Shown here in pieces: positions 1-8,823 of a DNA stretch of 64,000 nt (the stretch's first letter is position 1; each line of letters opens with the position of its first letter). The stretch is taken from positions 61,111 through 125,110 of the forward strand of contig NZ_MNPU01000015.1 of NCBI RefSeq assembly GCF_001983165.1. The letters are read 5' to 3'. The translations under genes were made by a program, and so were the position numbers. This stretch comes from Pseudomonas gessardii (GTDB taxonomy: Bacteria; Pseudomonadota; Gammaproteobacteria; Pseudomonadales; Pseudomonadaceae). The notes beneath the pieces were generated by a model. That model ran no database searches and was not told the origin of the DNA. It saw only the letters and a program-made list of their open reading frames with translations.

Positions 1-863
1 ATCTGCCCGGCAATCGAATTCAACTCGCCACTGGCCCCCACCAGGTCCTTGGCACTGCGCTGCAGGCGGCCGAAGGTTTCCGCCAGGAAGTCACGCAGGG
101 TATTGGCCGCTTCGGCCAAGCGCCCCAGTTCATCCTGGCGCTGGCTGGCAACGCGCTCGGCAAACCGGCCCTGGCTCAATTGGGCCACATAATTGATCAG
201 CCCACGGATCGGCAGAATCAGGTTGCGGTTGAGCAACCATAGGCTGAACAGGCCGATCAGCACCCCGGACAGCACCATCACGGCCAAGCCCAACATCACG
301 GTACGCTCGGCGTAGGCGCTGATCGCCACCGATTGCAGTTTGCCCTGCTCATGCAACTGGGTGACCAGCGCACTCATCTGCTCGCTCACCGCGCGGTCCA
401 CACCCTTGACGGCATGGTCTCCAGCCGCAAAGTCAGCCCCGGCCGCCAGGTAAGCATCACGGCCCTTCTGGTAAGCGACGCCCAGCATCTGGTGTTCCTG
501 GCGCAAGGTTTCGAGGCGACGGTTCAAGCCGGGGTCATCCTGGGTGTTGCTTACCAGGCGCGCCAGGATGCCTTGCACGTCTTGTTGCCGGTCCTGGAAC
601 TGCCCCCAGTATTTATCCAGGTCCTGGGGTTGCTTGCCACGCAGCAGGACGTTTTTCCATTCCTGGACCTGGACCTTGAATTGCAGGTTGGCTTCATCGA
701 GCAACTGTGAGGTTTGCAACGGTCCGTCAAGCAAACTGCGATAACTCTGCACACCGCTGGAGAGAAAATGAAAACACGCCAAGGCAATCAACAGCATTGC
801 CAGCAGGCTGCCACCGAGCAGCGACAGGATTTGTGCTCTCAAAGACTTTCGCAAAAAGCTCAT
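1..863 (-). CDS. Methyl-accepting chemotaxis protein, N-terminal part (cut by window edge)
   Basis: The reading frame opens with ATG at 863 on the minus strand and runs off the left edge, so only about 287 residues are visible. It starts MSFLRKSLRAQ, followed by a hydrophobic segment (residues about 10-35). A periplasmic helical domain follows, then a second membrane segment near residues 190-215 ending in LFSLWLLNRN. A HAMP-like stretch (ILPIRGLINYVAQLSQGRF) and the start of the cytoplasmic signalling coil come next. This is the layout of a membrane chemoreceptor signalling to CheA/CheW. The ligand cannot be read from the sequence. It is divergent from the phosphate permease gene. The conserved signalling hairpin lies outside the window, so the family call rests on topology and HAMP. 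Confidence 0.82.
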   Translation of the reverse strand, partial: MSFLRKSLRAQILSLLGGSLLAMLLIALACFHFLSSGVQSYRSLLDGPLQTSQLLDEANLQFKVQVQEWKNVLLRGKQPQDLDKYWGQFQDRQQDVQGILARLVSNTQDDPGLNRRLETLRQEHQMLGVAYQKGRDAYLAAGADFAAGDHAVKGVDRAVSEQMSALVTQLHEQGKLQSVAISAYAERTVMLGLAVMVLSGVLIGLFSLWLLNRNLILPIRGLINYVAQLSQGRFAERVASQRQDELGRLAEAANTLRDFLAETFGRLQRSAKDLVGASGELNSIAGQ

Positions 864-881
864 AGGGGAAAGCCTCGAAAC

Positions 882-905
882 GGGGAAATGGGGAAATGGG
901 GACTG
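882..905. repeat. Short tandem repeat in the 864-1168 intergenic gap
   Basis: The octamer GGGGAAAT occurs twice and is followed by a third partial copy, just upstream of the chemoreceptor start codon. The rest of the 305-bp gap (864-1168), between two divergent genes, shows no gene and no clear terminator. It must hold promoters for both genes, but I cannot place them with confidence. Confidence 0.5.
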
Positions 906-1168
906 GCACCGCACGATCACTGTCGTCCACTACAGTGCTTATGCCTTGCATCGGCCGGGCCAGACGCTTCTTGAGCCCAGCGGATGAGCGGTCAAGACCC
1001 GTTGCTGCCCTTGCGCCTTCCCCCCTACAAGCCCGCTACCCCATTGGTTCTTGGGTGTGTTTCAGACCAGCGACAGGCTGACAACACCAAACAATGACCT
1101 GACGCAGCATCTCCGTAATAATTTGCAACGATCATGGGAAACATCCTCCCCTCTCTGGATGCCCCGGC

Positions 1169-2785
1169 ATGGCCACCCCTTCCCTGACCGCCTCCCACCA
1201 GGCAGCCGCCACTGACGCCACACCGCAACTGGACAACAAACCCAGCCTGCCGACGGTGATCATATTTTTTGCCGTGCTCGCCATGGGCCTGTTATTCACC
1301 GCCTACAGCCTGATGCGCGACATGCACGAACTGGGCACGGTGGTCACCACCTGGACCCCATTCCTGCTGCTGGGCGTGGCGCTGCTGATTGCCTTGGGGT
1401 TCGAGTTCGTCAACGGTTTCCATGACACCGCCAACGCGGTGGCGACGGTGATCTACACCCACTCGCTGCCACCGCAATTCGCGGTGCTCTGGTCGGGGTT
1501 CTTCAATTTCCTCGGGGTGCTGCTGTCCAGTGGCGCGGTGGCCTTTGCCATCATCGCCTTGCTGCCGGTGGAGTTGATTTTGCAGGTCGGTTCTTCCGCC
1601 GGTTTTGCGATGATCTTCGCCCTGCTGATCGCCGCAATCCTGTGGAACCTCGGCACTTGGTGGCTGGGGTTGCCGGCGTCGTCCTCCCATACCCTGATCG
1701 GGTCGATCATCGGCGTGGGTGTGGCCAATGCCCTAATGCATGGCCGAGACGGCACCAGCGGCGTGGATTGGGCGCAGGCGATCAAGATCGGCTATGCGCT
1801 GCTGCTGTCACCGCTGATCGGCTTCGGCTTTGCCGCCCTGCTGTTGCTGGCATTGCGGGCCTTTGTGAAAAACCGCGCGCTGTACAAAGCACCCAAGGGC
1901 AACACCCCGCCGCCGTGGTGGATTCGCAGCATGCTCATCGTGACCTGCACCGGCGTGTCCTTCGCCCACGGCTCCAACGATGGCCAGAAAGGCATGGGCC
2001 TGATCATGCTGATCCTGGTGGGCACCCTGCCCATGGCCTACGCCTTGAACCGCACCATGCCGGCCGATCAAGCGCTGCAATTTGCCGCTGTGGCAGAAGT
2101 CACCCAGCAAGCCCTGGTCAAGAGCGCCCCGCAACCGGCACCGGCGGACCCACGCCCCACGCTGTCGACCTATGTGCGCACCAAGGACGTCACGCCCGAG
2201 CTGATCCCCGCCCTCGCCGCCCTGGCCGGGCATATCGGTGAACAAGTGAAGGGCTACGGCTCCCTGGCCAAGGTGCCTGCCGAGGCGATGGGCAACGTGC
2301 GCAACGACATGTACCTGACCAGCGAAACCATTCGCCTGATGGACAAGGGCCAGGTCGGCCATTTCGATGCCGACACCCAGGGCAAGCTGCAACTGTTCAA
2401 GCAACAGATCGACAACGCCACACGCTTTATCCCGCTGTGGGTGAAGATCGCCGTGGCCATCGCCCTGGGCCTGGGCACCCTGGTTGGCTGGAAGCGCATT
2501 GTGGTGACCGTCGGCGAGAAAATCGGCAAGACCCACCTGACCTACGCCCAGGGCGCCTCGGCCGAAACCGTGGCCATGCTGACCATTGGTGCCGCCGATA
2601 TGTTCGGCTTGCCGGTATCCACCACCCATGTGCTGTCCTCGGGCGTGGCCGGGACCATGGTGGCCAATGGCGGTGGCTTGCAGATGAAGACCATCCGCAA
2701 TCTGCTGATGGCCTGGGTGCTGACGTTGCCGGCGGCGATTGTACTGTCGGGCAGTCTGTATTGGCTGTTTACCCAACTCTTCTGA
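1169..2785 (+). CDS. Inorganic phosphate transporter, PiT family
   Basis: A 538-residue membrane protein that should import phosphate, as metal-phosphate with protons, across the inner membrane. Both halves of the internally duplicated PiT fold are visible. The first signature is GFEFVNGFHDTANAVAT at residues 77-93. The second is SFAHGSNDGQKGMGL near residues 264-278. A third conserved patch, GLPVSTTHVLSSG, lies near residue 480. A hydrophilic loop of roughly 100 residues (about 320-430) separates the halves, as in PitA-type permeases. About 28 polar residues precede the first membrane helix; the ATG at 1169 is the only good start. It stands alone between a divergent chemoreceptor gene and a convergent pxp operon. 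Whether it corresponds to PitA or a PitB paralogue cannot be told here. Confidence 0.93.
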   Translation: MATPSLTASHQAAATDATPQLDNKPSLPTVIIFFAVLAMGLLFTAYSLMRDMHELGTVVTTWTPFLLLGVALLIALGFEFVNGFHDTANAVATVIYTHSLPPQFAVLWSGFFNFLGVLLSSGAVAFAIIALLPVELILQVGSSAGFAMIFALLIAAILWNLGTWWLGLPASSSHTLIGSIIGVGVANALMHGRDGTSGVDWAQAIKIGYALLLSPLIGFGFAALLLLALRAFVKNRALYKAPKGNTPPPWWIRSMLIVTCTGVSFAHGSNDGQKGMGLIMLILVGTLPMAYALNRTMPADQALQFAAVAEVTQQALVKSAPQPAPADPRPTLSTYVRTKDVTPELIPALAALAGHIGEQVKGYGSLAKVPAEAMGNVRNDMYLTSETIRLMDKGQVGHFDADTQGKLQLFKQQIDNATRFIPLWVKIAVAIALGLGTLVGWKRIVVTVGEKIGKTHLTYAQGASAETVAMLTIGAADMFGLPVSTTHVLSSGVAGTMVANGGGLQMKTIRNLLMAWVLTLPAAIVLSGSLYWLFTQLF

Positions 2786-2813
2786 ATCACCACATTTTGC
2801 TGTGTGTGATGGT

Positions 2814-3788
2814 TTAGTCTGCGAATAAGCCGGCCAGCGCTTTGAGCCGCTTCTTGTACACCCGCCGCGCCTCCAGCGCCTCCTCCAACGTCACCGCAAC
2901 AAACCCCGCCCGTTGGTTGGGCTGCATCTGCCCGATCAGGTCCAGGTCGGCGCTGATCACCGTGCCGATCATCGCGTAGCCGCCGCCCGATACGGCATCG
3001 CGGTGCAGCACGATCGGTTCCAGCCCAGCCGGCACCTGGATCGAGCCGATGGGGTAGCAGCTGTCGACAATGTTCGACGGATCGGAGCCTGCGCCAAACG
3101 GTTGCTCCCGTGGCTGGAAGCTCAGGGCACTGCCGCCCTTGAAGCGGTAGCCGATGCGGTCGGCCTCGGAGCCCACGGTCCACGGCTCGGCAAAAAAGCT
3201 GCTTTTAGCACCCGCCGTCAGGCGTTCGTAATACAGCCCCGGCACCACACGCAAGGTCACGTCGCCGCCCACCGAACGGCGCAGGGCCATCGGCAAACTG
3301 TTGCCGGCACGGCCTTCGCGGCGGACCTCGCCGATGGGCAACAGATCGCCCTCCTGCAAGCGTCGCCCATGAAAACCGCCCAGGGCACCGAGGGCGTAGG
3401 TGGAGCGACTGCCCAGCACCAGCGGCACATCGATCCCACCGGCCACCGCCAGGTAGGTGCGCGCACCGGCCACGGGGAACTCAAAGCGCAGGACCTGCCC
3501 GGCGCGCACCTGGAACGCGGTGTCCTGGTGCACCACGGCACCGTCCAGGCGCGGCGACATCAAGGCGCCACTTAGCGCCACCAGGGCGTCCTGTTGAAAC
3601 TCCAACTGCGGGCCGATCAGCGTGCATTCCAACCCCGCCGCGCCCGCCGGGTTGCCCACCAGGTGGTTGGCCGCACTCAAGGCGTACTGGTCCAGGGCGC
3701 CGGACGGCGGGATCCCCAGGTGGTAATAGCCTTCGCGCCCCAGGTCCTGCACGGAGGTCGCCAGGCCAGGCTTGAGCACCTTGATCAT
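2814..3788 (-). CDS. pxpC: 5-oxoprolinase subunit C (biotin-dependent carboxyltransferase family)
   Basis: 324 residues starting MIKVLKPGLATSVQDLGR, the typical N-terminus of the KipA/PxpC (AHS2) family. With PxpA and PxpB it forms the ATP-dependent prokaryotic 5-oxoprolinase, which opens 5-oxoproline (pyroglutamate), a spontaneous damage product of glutamine, to glutamate. Conserved stretches include GREGYYHLGIPPSGALDQYA near the start and the family's GSRSTYALGALGGFHGR region. The ATG at 3786-3788 overlaps the end of pxpB by four bases, indicating translational coupling. A longer in-frame extension to 4223 is only open frame antisense to the real pxpB frame and was discarded. It is the last gene of the pxpABC operon. 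Confidence 0.93.
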   Translation of the reverse strand: MIKVLKPGLATSVQDLGREGYYHLGIPPSGALDQYALSAANHLVGNPAGAAGLECTLIGPQLEFQQDALVALSGALMSPRLDGAVVHQDTAFQVRAGQVLRFEFPVAGARTYLAVAGGIDVPLVLGSRSTYALGALGGFHGRRLQEGDLLPIGEVRREGRAGNSLPMALRRSVGGDVTLRVVPGLYYERLTAGAKSSFFAEPWTVGSEADRIGYRFKGGSALSFQPREQPFGAGSDPSNIVDSCYPIGSIQVPAGLEPIVLHRDAVSGGGYAMIGTVISADLDLIGQMQPNQRAGFVAVTLEEALEARRVYKKRLKALAGLFAD

Positions 3789-4663
3789 ACGAGCGCCTCC
3801 TGCAAGGTTTTCGGGTAGCCGACCGGGTCGGCCAAAAAGTCGTCCAGGCAGAACTCCACCGGGCGAATACGCAAGTCGAAACGCCCAGCTTCTACCTCGG
3901 CCACCGCCAGGTCGTAGGCATCCCGGTCGATGGGCTTGAACTGCACGATATCGCCGGGGCGGAAGAACACCATATGTTCCTTGAGGTAGGCCAACTGCTG
4001 GGCCGGGTCGTAGATCGGCGCCGGGGTCACGCCAAACATCTGGTAGCCACCGGCACCGCGCACCGAGTAAATACAGCCGAAACAGCCGCCATGACCGAGG
4101 GTCAGCTTCGGCGTGTCGGTGCGCGGGCGCAGGTATTTGGGCACCTGCAACTGGCGTTCGCGCTCGACCATCTGGAACATGAACGGCAGGCCGGCGACAA
4201 AGCCGACCATTGACACAAACCACGGCGCACCACTGTGGGCCGCGATAAACGCCTCGACATCCGCCAGGCCATTGATCCGTGCAGCGTACTCAAGGTCAGT
4301 GCCCGTCGGGTCCTGATGTCGGTCGCGAAAGCGCATCAGGGTTTCATGGGTCCAGGGGTCGTTGTACAGCACCGGGATTTCGATGATCCGTGTGTGCAAG
4401 GTGCGCTCGGCCACGGCCTGGGCCTCGGCGCTTTGCACCGCGTCGAGCAGCGCATGGGGGGCGATCAGGTCCGGGTCGAAGCGGATCTGGAACGAGGCGT
4501 TGGCCAGGCAGATATCCAGCACGCCGGGCAGCGCCAGGCGCTGCACCGCACGGGTGACGGCCATGCCCTTGAAGAATGCTTCCAGGGACATGCTTTCGCT
4601 GACCTCGGCGAACAAATGCTCATCGGCGCCAAAGCTGTAGCGAATCGGGGATGTTTCAGCCAT
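3785..4663 (-). CDS. pxpB: 5-oxoprolinase subunit B (KipI family)
   Basis: 292 residues, the AHS1/KipI-type subunit that pairs with PxpC. Its start, MAETSPIRYSFGADEHLFAEVS, resembles the family's beta-strand opening. The conserved patch GGCFGCIYSVRGAGGYQMFG lies near residues 190-210. The start at 4663 was preferred to an upstream in-frame ATG at 4708 because the homologous region begins at MAETSP and the extension looks non-coding. It lies 60 bp downstream of pxpA and overlaps pxpC by ATGA. In Bacillus the relatives KipI/KipA were first described as a sporulation kinase inhibitor and its antagonist; with pxpA adjacent, the metabolic role is far likelier. Confidence 0.93.
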   Translation of the reverse strand: MAETSPIRYSFGADEHLFAEVSESMSLEAFFKGMAVTRAVQRLALPGVLDICLANASFQIRFDPDLIAPHALLDAVQSAEAQAVAERTLHTRIIEIPVLYNDPWTHETLMRFRDRHQDPTGTDLEYAARINGLADVEAFIAAHSGAPWFVSMVGFVAGLPFMFQMVERERQLQVPKYLRPRTDTPKLTLGHGGCFGCIYSVRGAGGYQMFGVTPAPIYDPAQQLAYLKEHMVFFRPGDIVQFKPIDRDAYDLAVAEVEAGRFDLRIRPVEFCLDDFLADPVGYPKTLQEALV

Positions 4664-4723
4664 GTCTGTTCCTCTTGGAATCATTGTAGAAAGGCAGGCA
4701 AAAATCATGCAGGGCGCTGCGGT

Positions 4724-5482
4724 TCAGGCGGGTGTGCGCACCACGATCCCCGCCTGGTCCAGGGCCCTGCGGGTTGCTGCCACCAGGTCCAGGGCCCCCG
4801 GTGTATCGCTGTGCAGGCAGATGGAATCGAATTCGATAAACAGGTCTTCGCCCTCGACGGTGCGCACCAGGCCGGTCTGGCAGGCCCGCAGCACACGCGC
4901 CGCCACGGTGGCCGGGTCCAGGGCGCGTACGTTGCGGGTAAACACGATGGAGCCGGACAGGTCGTACTCACGGTCGGCATAGAACTCGCGCACCACCGGC
5001 TGCCCCAGCTCTTTGGCAATACGCCAGATCACCGAGCCGGGCATGCAATACAGCAGCAGTTCAGGCTCCAGGCGTTGCAGGTTTTCCACCAGCAGGCGTG
5101 CGGCTTCTTCGTCCCGGGCCAGGTGCATGTACAGCGCGCCATGGGGCTTGATGTGCTGCAAGGTCACGCCCTGCACCCGCGCCAATTCGCGCAGGGCTCC
5201 CAGTTGATAGAGCATGTCGTCCACCAGTTCCTGGGCCGGGGCGTTGATGTGGCGGCGGCCAAACCCCACCAGGTCGCGAAAGCCCGGGTGCGCGCCAATG
5301 GCCACGCCCAACTGCTTGGCGCGCTCGATGGTGCGACGCATGGTGCCGGGGTCGCCGGCATGAAAGCCAGTGGCGACATTGGCGGAGCTGATAAACGCCA
5401 TCAACTCATGATCCACACCGTCGCCGATGGTCCAGGGGCCGAAGCTTTCGCCCATGTCCGAGTTGAAATCCACTGTCTGCAT
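4724..5482 (-). CDS. pxpA: 5-oxoprolinase subunit A (LamB/YcsF family)
   Basis: 252 residues, full length for the LamB/YcsF family. Family hallmarks are the N-terminal [29 protein letters not shown] near residues 31-45, and [13 protein letters not shown] near residues 110-122. It is the subunit thought to bind 5-oxoproline in the PxpABC complex. It is the first gene of the operon and is divergent from a LysR-type regulator at 5601, with about 118 bp between them holding a likely operator. No dedicated transporter gene accompanies the operon here, unlike in many other bacteria. Confidence 0.94.
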   Translation of the reverse strand: MQTVDFNSDMGESFGPWTIGDGVDHELMAFISSANVATGFHAGDPGTMRRTIERAKQLGVAIGAHPGFRDLVGFGRRHINAPAQELVDDMLYQLGALRELARVQGVTLQHIKPHGALYMHLARDEEAARLLVENLQRLEPELLLYCMPGSVIWRIAKELGQPVVREFYADREYDLSGSIVFTRNVRALDPATVAARVLRACQTGLVRTVEGEDLFIEFDSICLHSDTPGALDLVAATRRALDQAGIVVRTPA

Positions 5483-5540
5483 CGGGGCTGCTCCGCTAGG
5501 GTTCGTGCCAGGGAAAATAGGCTGGCCCTTGACCCCTTGG

Positions 5541-5582
5541 GAAGATCTATTATCAGATAGACCATCTTCTGAAAATCAGATA
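5541..5582. promoter_or_regulatory. Candidate LysR-type operator between pxpA and its divergent regulator
   Basis: Within the 118-bp divergent gap there is a perfect 6-bp inverted repeat, GAAGAT-N17-ATCTTC (5541-5569). There are also two direct copies of ATCAGATA (5552-5559 and 5575-5582) spaced 23 bp apart. AT-rich dyads in such a gap are typical of LysR-type regulator binding. The assignment is inference from position and symmetry. Confidence 0.5.
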
Positions 5583-5600
5583 CCCCAACGAGAAATCTGC

Positions 5601-6518
5601 ATGTCCCTGACCTTGCGCCAGGTGCGCTACTTTGTCGCCACCGCCGAAATCGGCCAGATTTCCCAGGCGGCGATTCACCTGAACATTTCCCAATCGGCGG
5701 TGACCACCGCGATCAAGGAACTGGAAGCCATGCTCGGTGCCCAGCTGTTTGTGCGCTCGGCCCAGGGCATGAACCTGACCGACGCCGGCCGGCACTTTCT
5801 CAACCGCGCCTATGTGATTGTGCGCAGTGTCGACGATGCCCTCAGCAGCCCGCTACCGGACTACCGCGCCAGCGGTGTGCTGCGGGTCGCGGCCAGTTAC
5901 ACGGTGCTGGGTTACTTCCTGCCGCACCACCTGCAACGCATGGCGCATTGGCACCCGGACGTGACCATCGAGGTCTTCGAGCAGGAGCGCCAGGCCATCG
6001 AACAGGGGCTGCTGGAGGGCCAGTTCGAGATGGCGGTGGTGCTCACCGCCAACCTGACCCACCCGCATATCGTCTCCGAAACCCTGTTCAACTCCGAACG
6101 TCGCCTGTGGCTGCCCAGCCACCATCCGCTGTGCGAGCGCAGCGCCGTCAGCCTGGCCGATGTGGCCCGGGAGCCCTATATCCTGCTGACCGTGGATGAG
6201 GCCGAGCAAAGTGCCATGCGCTACTGGGAACAGGCCGGGCAGACGCCCAAGGTACGGCTGCGTACCAGTTCGGTGGAGGCGGTGCGCAGTATGGTGGCCA
6301 ATGGCAGTGGCGTGGCGATCCTGTCCGACCTGGTGCACCGCCCCTGGTCCCTGGAAGGCAAGCGTATCGAGACCTTGAGCGTGACTGACAAGGTCGCGCC
6401 CATGAGCGTCGGCCTGGCCTGGCACCGCGAGCGCACCTTTACTCCGGCGATGCAGGCGTTCCGCGACTACTTCCACGACGCGTTCCTCGCCCCGCAGCAG
6501 TTGTCGACACGCCGTTAA
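5601..6518 (+). CDS. LysR-type transcriptional regulator, probable regulator of pxpABC
   Basis: 305 residues. The winged-helix HTH occupies residues 1-60 (MSLTLRQVRYFVATAEIGQ, then SQAAIHLNISQSAVTTAIKELE). A substrate-binding-like effector domain follows from about residue 90. The start at 5601 was chosen because LysR proteins begin directly at this motif; the frame is open further upstream to 5427 across the operator region, which is not credible as coding. Its divergent position next to pxpA suggests it controls the 5-oxoprolinase operon, possibly responding to 5-oxoproline or a related compound. It ends in a 4-bp tail-to-tail overlap with the next LysR gene. Confidence 0.9.
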   Translation: MSLTLRQVRYFVATAEIGQISQAAIHLNISQSAVTTAIKELEAMLGAQLFVRSAQGMNLTDAGRHFLNRAYVIVRSVDDALSSPLPDYRASGVLRVAASYTVLGYFLPHHLQRMAHWHPDVTIEVFEQERQAIEQGLLEGQFEMAVVLTANLTHPHIVSETLFNSERRLWLPSHHPLCERSAVSLADVAREPYILLTVDEAEQSAMRYWEQAGQTPKVRLRTSSVEAVRSMVANGSGVAILSDLVHRPWSLEGKRIETLSVTDKVAPMSVGLAWHRERTFTPAMQAFRDYFHDAFLAPQQLSTRR

Positions 6519-7411
6519 AGCTGGGCCTTCAAGGTGGCCGACAACCACTCCATCAGCACCCGCACCCTGAGCGGCAAGTGGCGCTGGCCGGCATACAGCA
6601 TCGACACATCCAGCGCAGGCGCGGGATAGTCGGGAAGCACCGCCACCAACTCACCCTTGTCGAGCAATTCGCGGATGCCCAGCCGCGGCACCTGAATGAT
6701 CCCGAAACCGGCCAGGCACGCCGACTGGTACGCGTCCGTACTGTTGACCGTGACCCGCCCGGCCATGGCGATGCGCTGCACCTTGTTGCCCAGCACATAC
6801 TCAAAGCCCGACGAGCGCGCGCCCAGCGGGCGCACGTAGTGCACCAACTGATGCACGGCCAGATCGGCCAGGGTCCTGGGCTCGCCGTAGCGTTGCAGGT
6901 AGCCGGGGCTGACGCAGTTGATCATTGGCATGCTGCACAATAACCGCGCCACCACCGACTGGTCGGGCTGCGCGCCGACACGCAACACACAGTCAAAGCC
7001 TTCTGCCAGCAGGTCGACCTGACGGTCGGAGCCGCTGATCTCCAGCTCGATCAAGGGGTGCCGATCCATAAACTCCGGCAGGCGCGGCACGATCACCTTG
7101 CGGGCCATGACATTGGGCATATCGATACGGATCCGCCCGCTCAATTGCGCCTCGTCCTGGCGAAACAGGCCTTCCAGCTCCTCCATGTGCGCCAGCAGAT
7201 CCTTGCTGCGCTCATACAGCACCCGCCCGTCCTGGGTGGCCTGTACCTTGCGCGTGGTGCGCTGCAACAGGCGCGTGCCCAGCAGCGTTTCCAGGGCCCG
7301 TACGTGCTCGGACACCGTGGAGCGCGGCAGCCCCAGGCTGTCGCCGGCCTGGGTAAAACTCGACAGTTCAGTGACGCGGACAAAGGTGTGCAACAGGTCC
7401 AGCTTGTTCAT
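6515..7411 (-). CDS. LysR-type transcriptional regulator beside an SDR gene
   Basis: 298 residues starting MNKLDLLHTFVRVTELSSF, with the recognition-helix region PRSTVSEHVRALETLLG near residues 32-48 and the usual LysR linker and effector domain. It belongs to the large CrgA/AaeR-like LysR subgroup. The upstream extension to 7495 lacks similarity, so the ATG at 7411 is used. It is divergent from an SDR oxidoreductase at 7534, a very common LysR/target arrangement, so it probably regulates that gene. The inducer is unknown. Confidence 0.9.
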   Translation of the reverse strand: MNKLDLLHTFVRVTELSSFTQAGDSLGLPRSTVSEHVRALETLLGTRLLQRTTRKVQATQDGRVLYERSKDLLAHMEELEGLFRQDEAQLSGRIRIDMPNVMARKVIVPRLPEFMDRHPLIELEISGSDRQVDLLAEGFDCVLRVGAQPDQSVVARLLCSMPMINCVSPGYLQRYGEPRTLADLAVHQLVHYVRPLGARSSGFEYVLGNKVQRIAMAGRVTVNSTDAYQSACLAGFGIIQVPRLGIRELLDKGELVAVLPDYPAPALDVSMLYAGQRHLPLRVRVLMEWLSATLKAQL

Positions 7412-7533
7412 GGCGGCGGCCCGTGATTGTTCGGCTGATCCGACCAGTGAGTTCGGATCTGCTCTATTTATCACGCAATGCACGGACAAATACACTCAAT
7501 CCCATACCTACCACCCGCTCCGAGGACTACACC

Positions 7534-8292
7534 ATGCCCCGTAAAATCGCACTGATCACCGGCGCCAGCCGTGGCTTGGGCAAAAGCACCGCCCTGCACC
7601 TGGCCGCGCAAGGTATCGATATCATTGGCACTTACTACAGCAAGGCCGAGGAGGCCCAGGCGGTGGTGGCAGAGATAGAACAGCTCGGTGGCCGCGCCGC
7701 CATGCTGCAACTGGATGTAAGCCAGAGTGCCACCTTCGACGGGTTTATCCGCGAAGTCGGCCGCACGTTAAAGGACGTTTTCGCACAGGAGTATTTCGAT
7801 TTTCTGGTCAACAATGCCGGTGTCGGCACCCATGCCAGCTTTGTCGAAACCACCGAAGAACAGTTCGACCAAATGGTCGCGATCCACCTCAAGGGCCCGT
7901 TCTTCCTGACCCAGAAGCTGCTGCCACTGATCGTCGATGGCGGGCGCATCATCAATATCTCCAGCGGCCTGGCCCGTTTCAGCCTGCCGGGGTATGCCGC
8001 CTACGCCTCAATGAAAGGCGCGATGGAAGTGCTGACCCGCTACCAGGCCAAGGAATTGGGCGCACGGGGGATCAGCGTCAACACCCTGGCCCCGGGCGCC
8101 ATTGCCACCGACTTCGGCGGCGGTGCCGTGCGCGATAACGCCGACATCAATGCGTTTGTCGCCGGCAACACGGCCCTGGGGCGGGTCGGCTTGCCGGACG
8201 ATATTGGCGGGGCGATTGCCACGCTGCTGGCCGACGGTAGCAAATGGATCAATGGGCAACGGATCGAGGCGTCGGGCGGGATGTTTGTCTGA
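7534..8292 (+). CDS. SDR family NAD(P)-dependent oxidoreductase
   Basis: 252 residues, the size of a classical short-chain dehydrogenase/reductase. The cofactor motif TGASRGLG lies at residues 9-16, NNAG at about 90-93, the catalytic serine in INISSG near 140, and the YASMK catalytic Tyr/Lys pair near 155-159. The start MPRKIALITGAS at 7534 leaves the normal short N-terminus; upstream in-frame sequence is not coding-like. The substrate cannot be predicted. It is divergent from a LysR gene that likely controls it and 3 bp from the convergent PACE gene stop. Confidence 0.92.
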   Translation: MPRKIALITGASRGLGKSTALHLAAQGIDIIGTYYSKAEEAQAVVAEIEQLGGRAAMLQLDVSQSATFDGFIREVGRTLKDVFAQEYFDFLVNNAGVGTHASFVETTEEQFDQMVAIHLKGPFFLTQKLLPLIVDGGRIINISSGLARFSLPGYAAYASMKGAMEVLTRYQAKELGARGISVNTLAPGAIATDFGGGAVRDNADINAFVAGNTALGRVGLPDDIGGAIATLLADGSKWINGQRIEASGGMFV

Positions 8293-8295
8293 CCC

Positions 8296-8736
8296 TCACA
8301 CTCGCTCTGGCGCACGTTGCTGCAGGAACTTTTCCCGCAGCACGTCGTAGCCCCAGTGGTACACATAGGTGTACGGCAGGAAGAACAGCAGCACGCCGAT
8401 ATCCAGGATAAACGCCTGCATCAGGCTGATGTTCAGCCACGCGGCAATCAGCGGCACGGCAAACAGAATCAGCCCGCCCTCGAACAACAGGGCGTGCATG
8501 ACCCGGGTCTTGACGCTGTTGGCCAGTTGCAGGCGCACCTTGAGGCGGTCAAAAAAGCTGTTGAAAATCATGTTCCAGGTCAGCGCCAACAGGCTGATGG
8601 CCAGGGTCACCGCGCCCATTTCCAGGGCCGGCCGGCCGGTGATCCAGACCAGTAGCGGGGTACAGATCAACAAGGCCAGGCCTTCAAAGCCGATGGCCTG
8701 GAAAACGCGTTCAGTGATGGACTTGGTGGTGTTCAT
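8296..8736 (-). CDS. PACE family multidrug efflux transporter
   Basis: 146 residues with four predicted membrane helices arranged as two tandem helix pairs, the layout of the PACE (AceI-like) family. The first pair carries RVFQAIGFEGLALLICTP, with the membrane glutamate (Glu18) equivalent to the essential acidic residue of AceI. The second pair carries RVMHALLFEGGLILFAVP, and WNMIFNSFFDRL is the conserved inter-pair motif. Family members export biocides such as chlorhexidine, or short diamines, driven by protons. The start MNTTKSITERV (8736) was chosen over upstream in-frame ATGs because it matches the family length. It is divergent from a LysR gene at 8824, the usual PACE regulatory arrangement. 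Confidence 0.9.
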   Translation of the reverse strand: MNTTKSITERVFQAIGFEGLALLICTPLLVWITGRPALEMGAVTLAISLLALTWNMIFNSFFDRLKVRLQLANSVKTRVMHALLFEGGLILFAVPLIAAWLNISLMQAFILDIGVLLFFLPYTYVYHWGYDVLREKFLQQRAPERV

Positions 8737-8823
8737 AAGCCTTGCTCTGTGAATGTCGAGGGTTGCCATCATTACCCTTAAACCCGATACTTCATAATCA
8801 ATAACCATCGATCAAGGCGATAG

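Noticed and set aside
2788..2812. ATCACCACATTTTGCTGTGT-type hairpin after the phosphate permease as an intrinsic terminator
   Set aside because: The stem is AT-rich and interrupted and there is no T run on either strand; evidence too weak.
4235..5560. Long open frame (441 codons) on the plus strand across pxpB and pxpA
   Set aside because: Rich in Gln, His, Arg and Gly with no domain; an antisense shadow of two well-supported genes in high-GC DNA.
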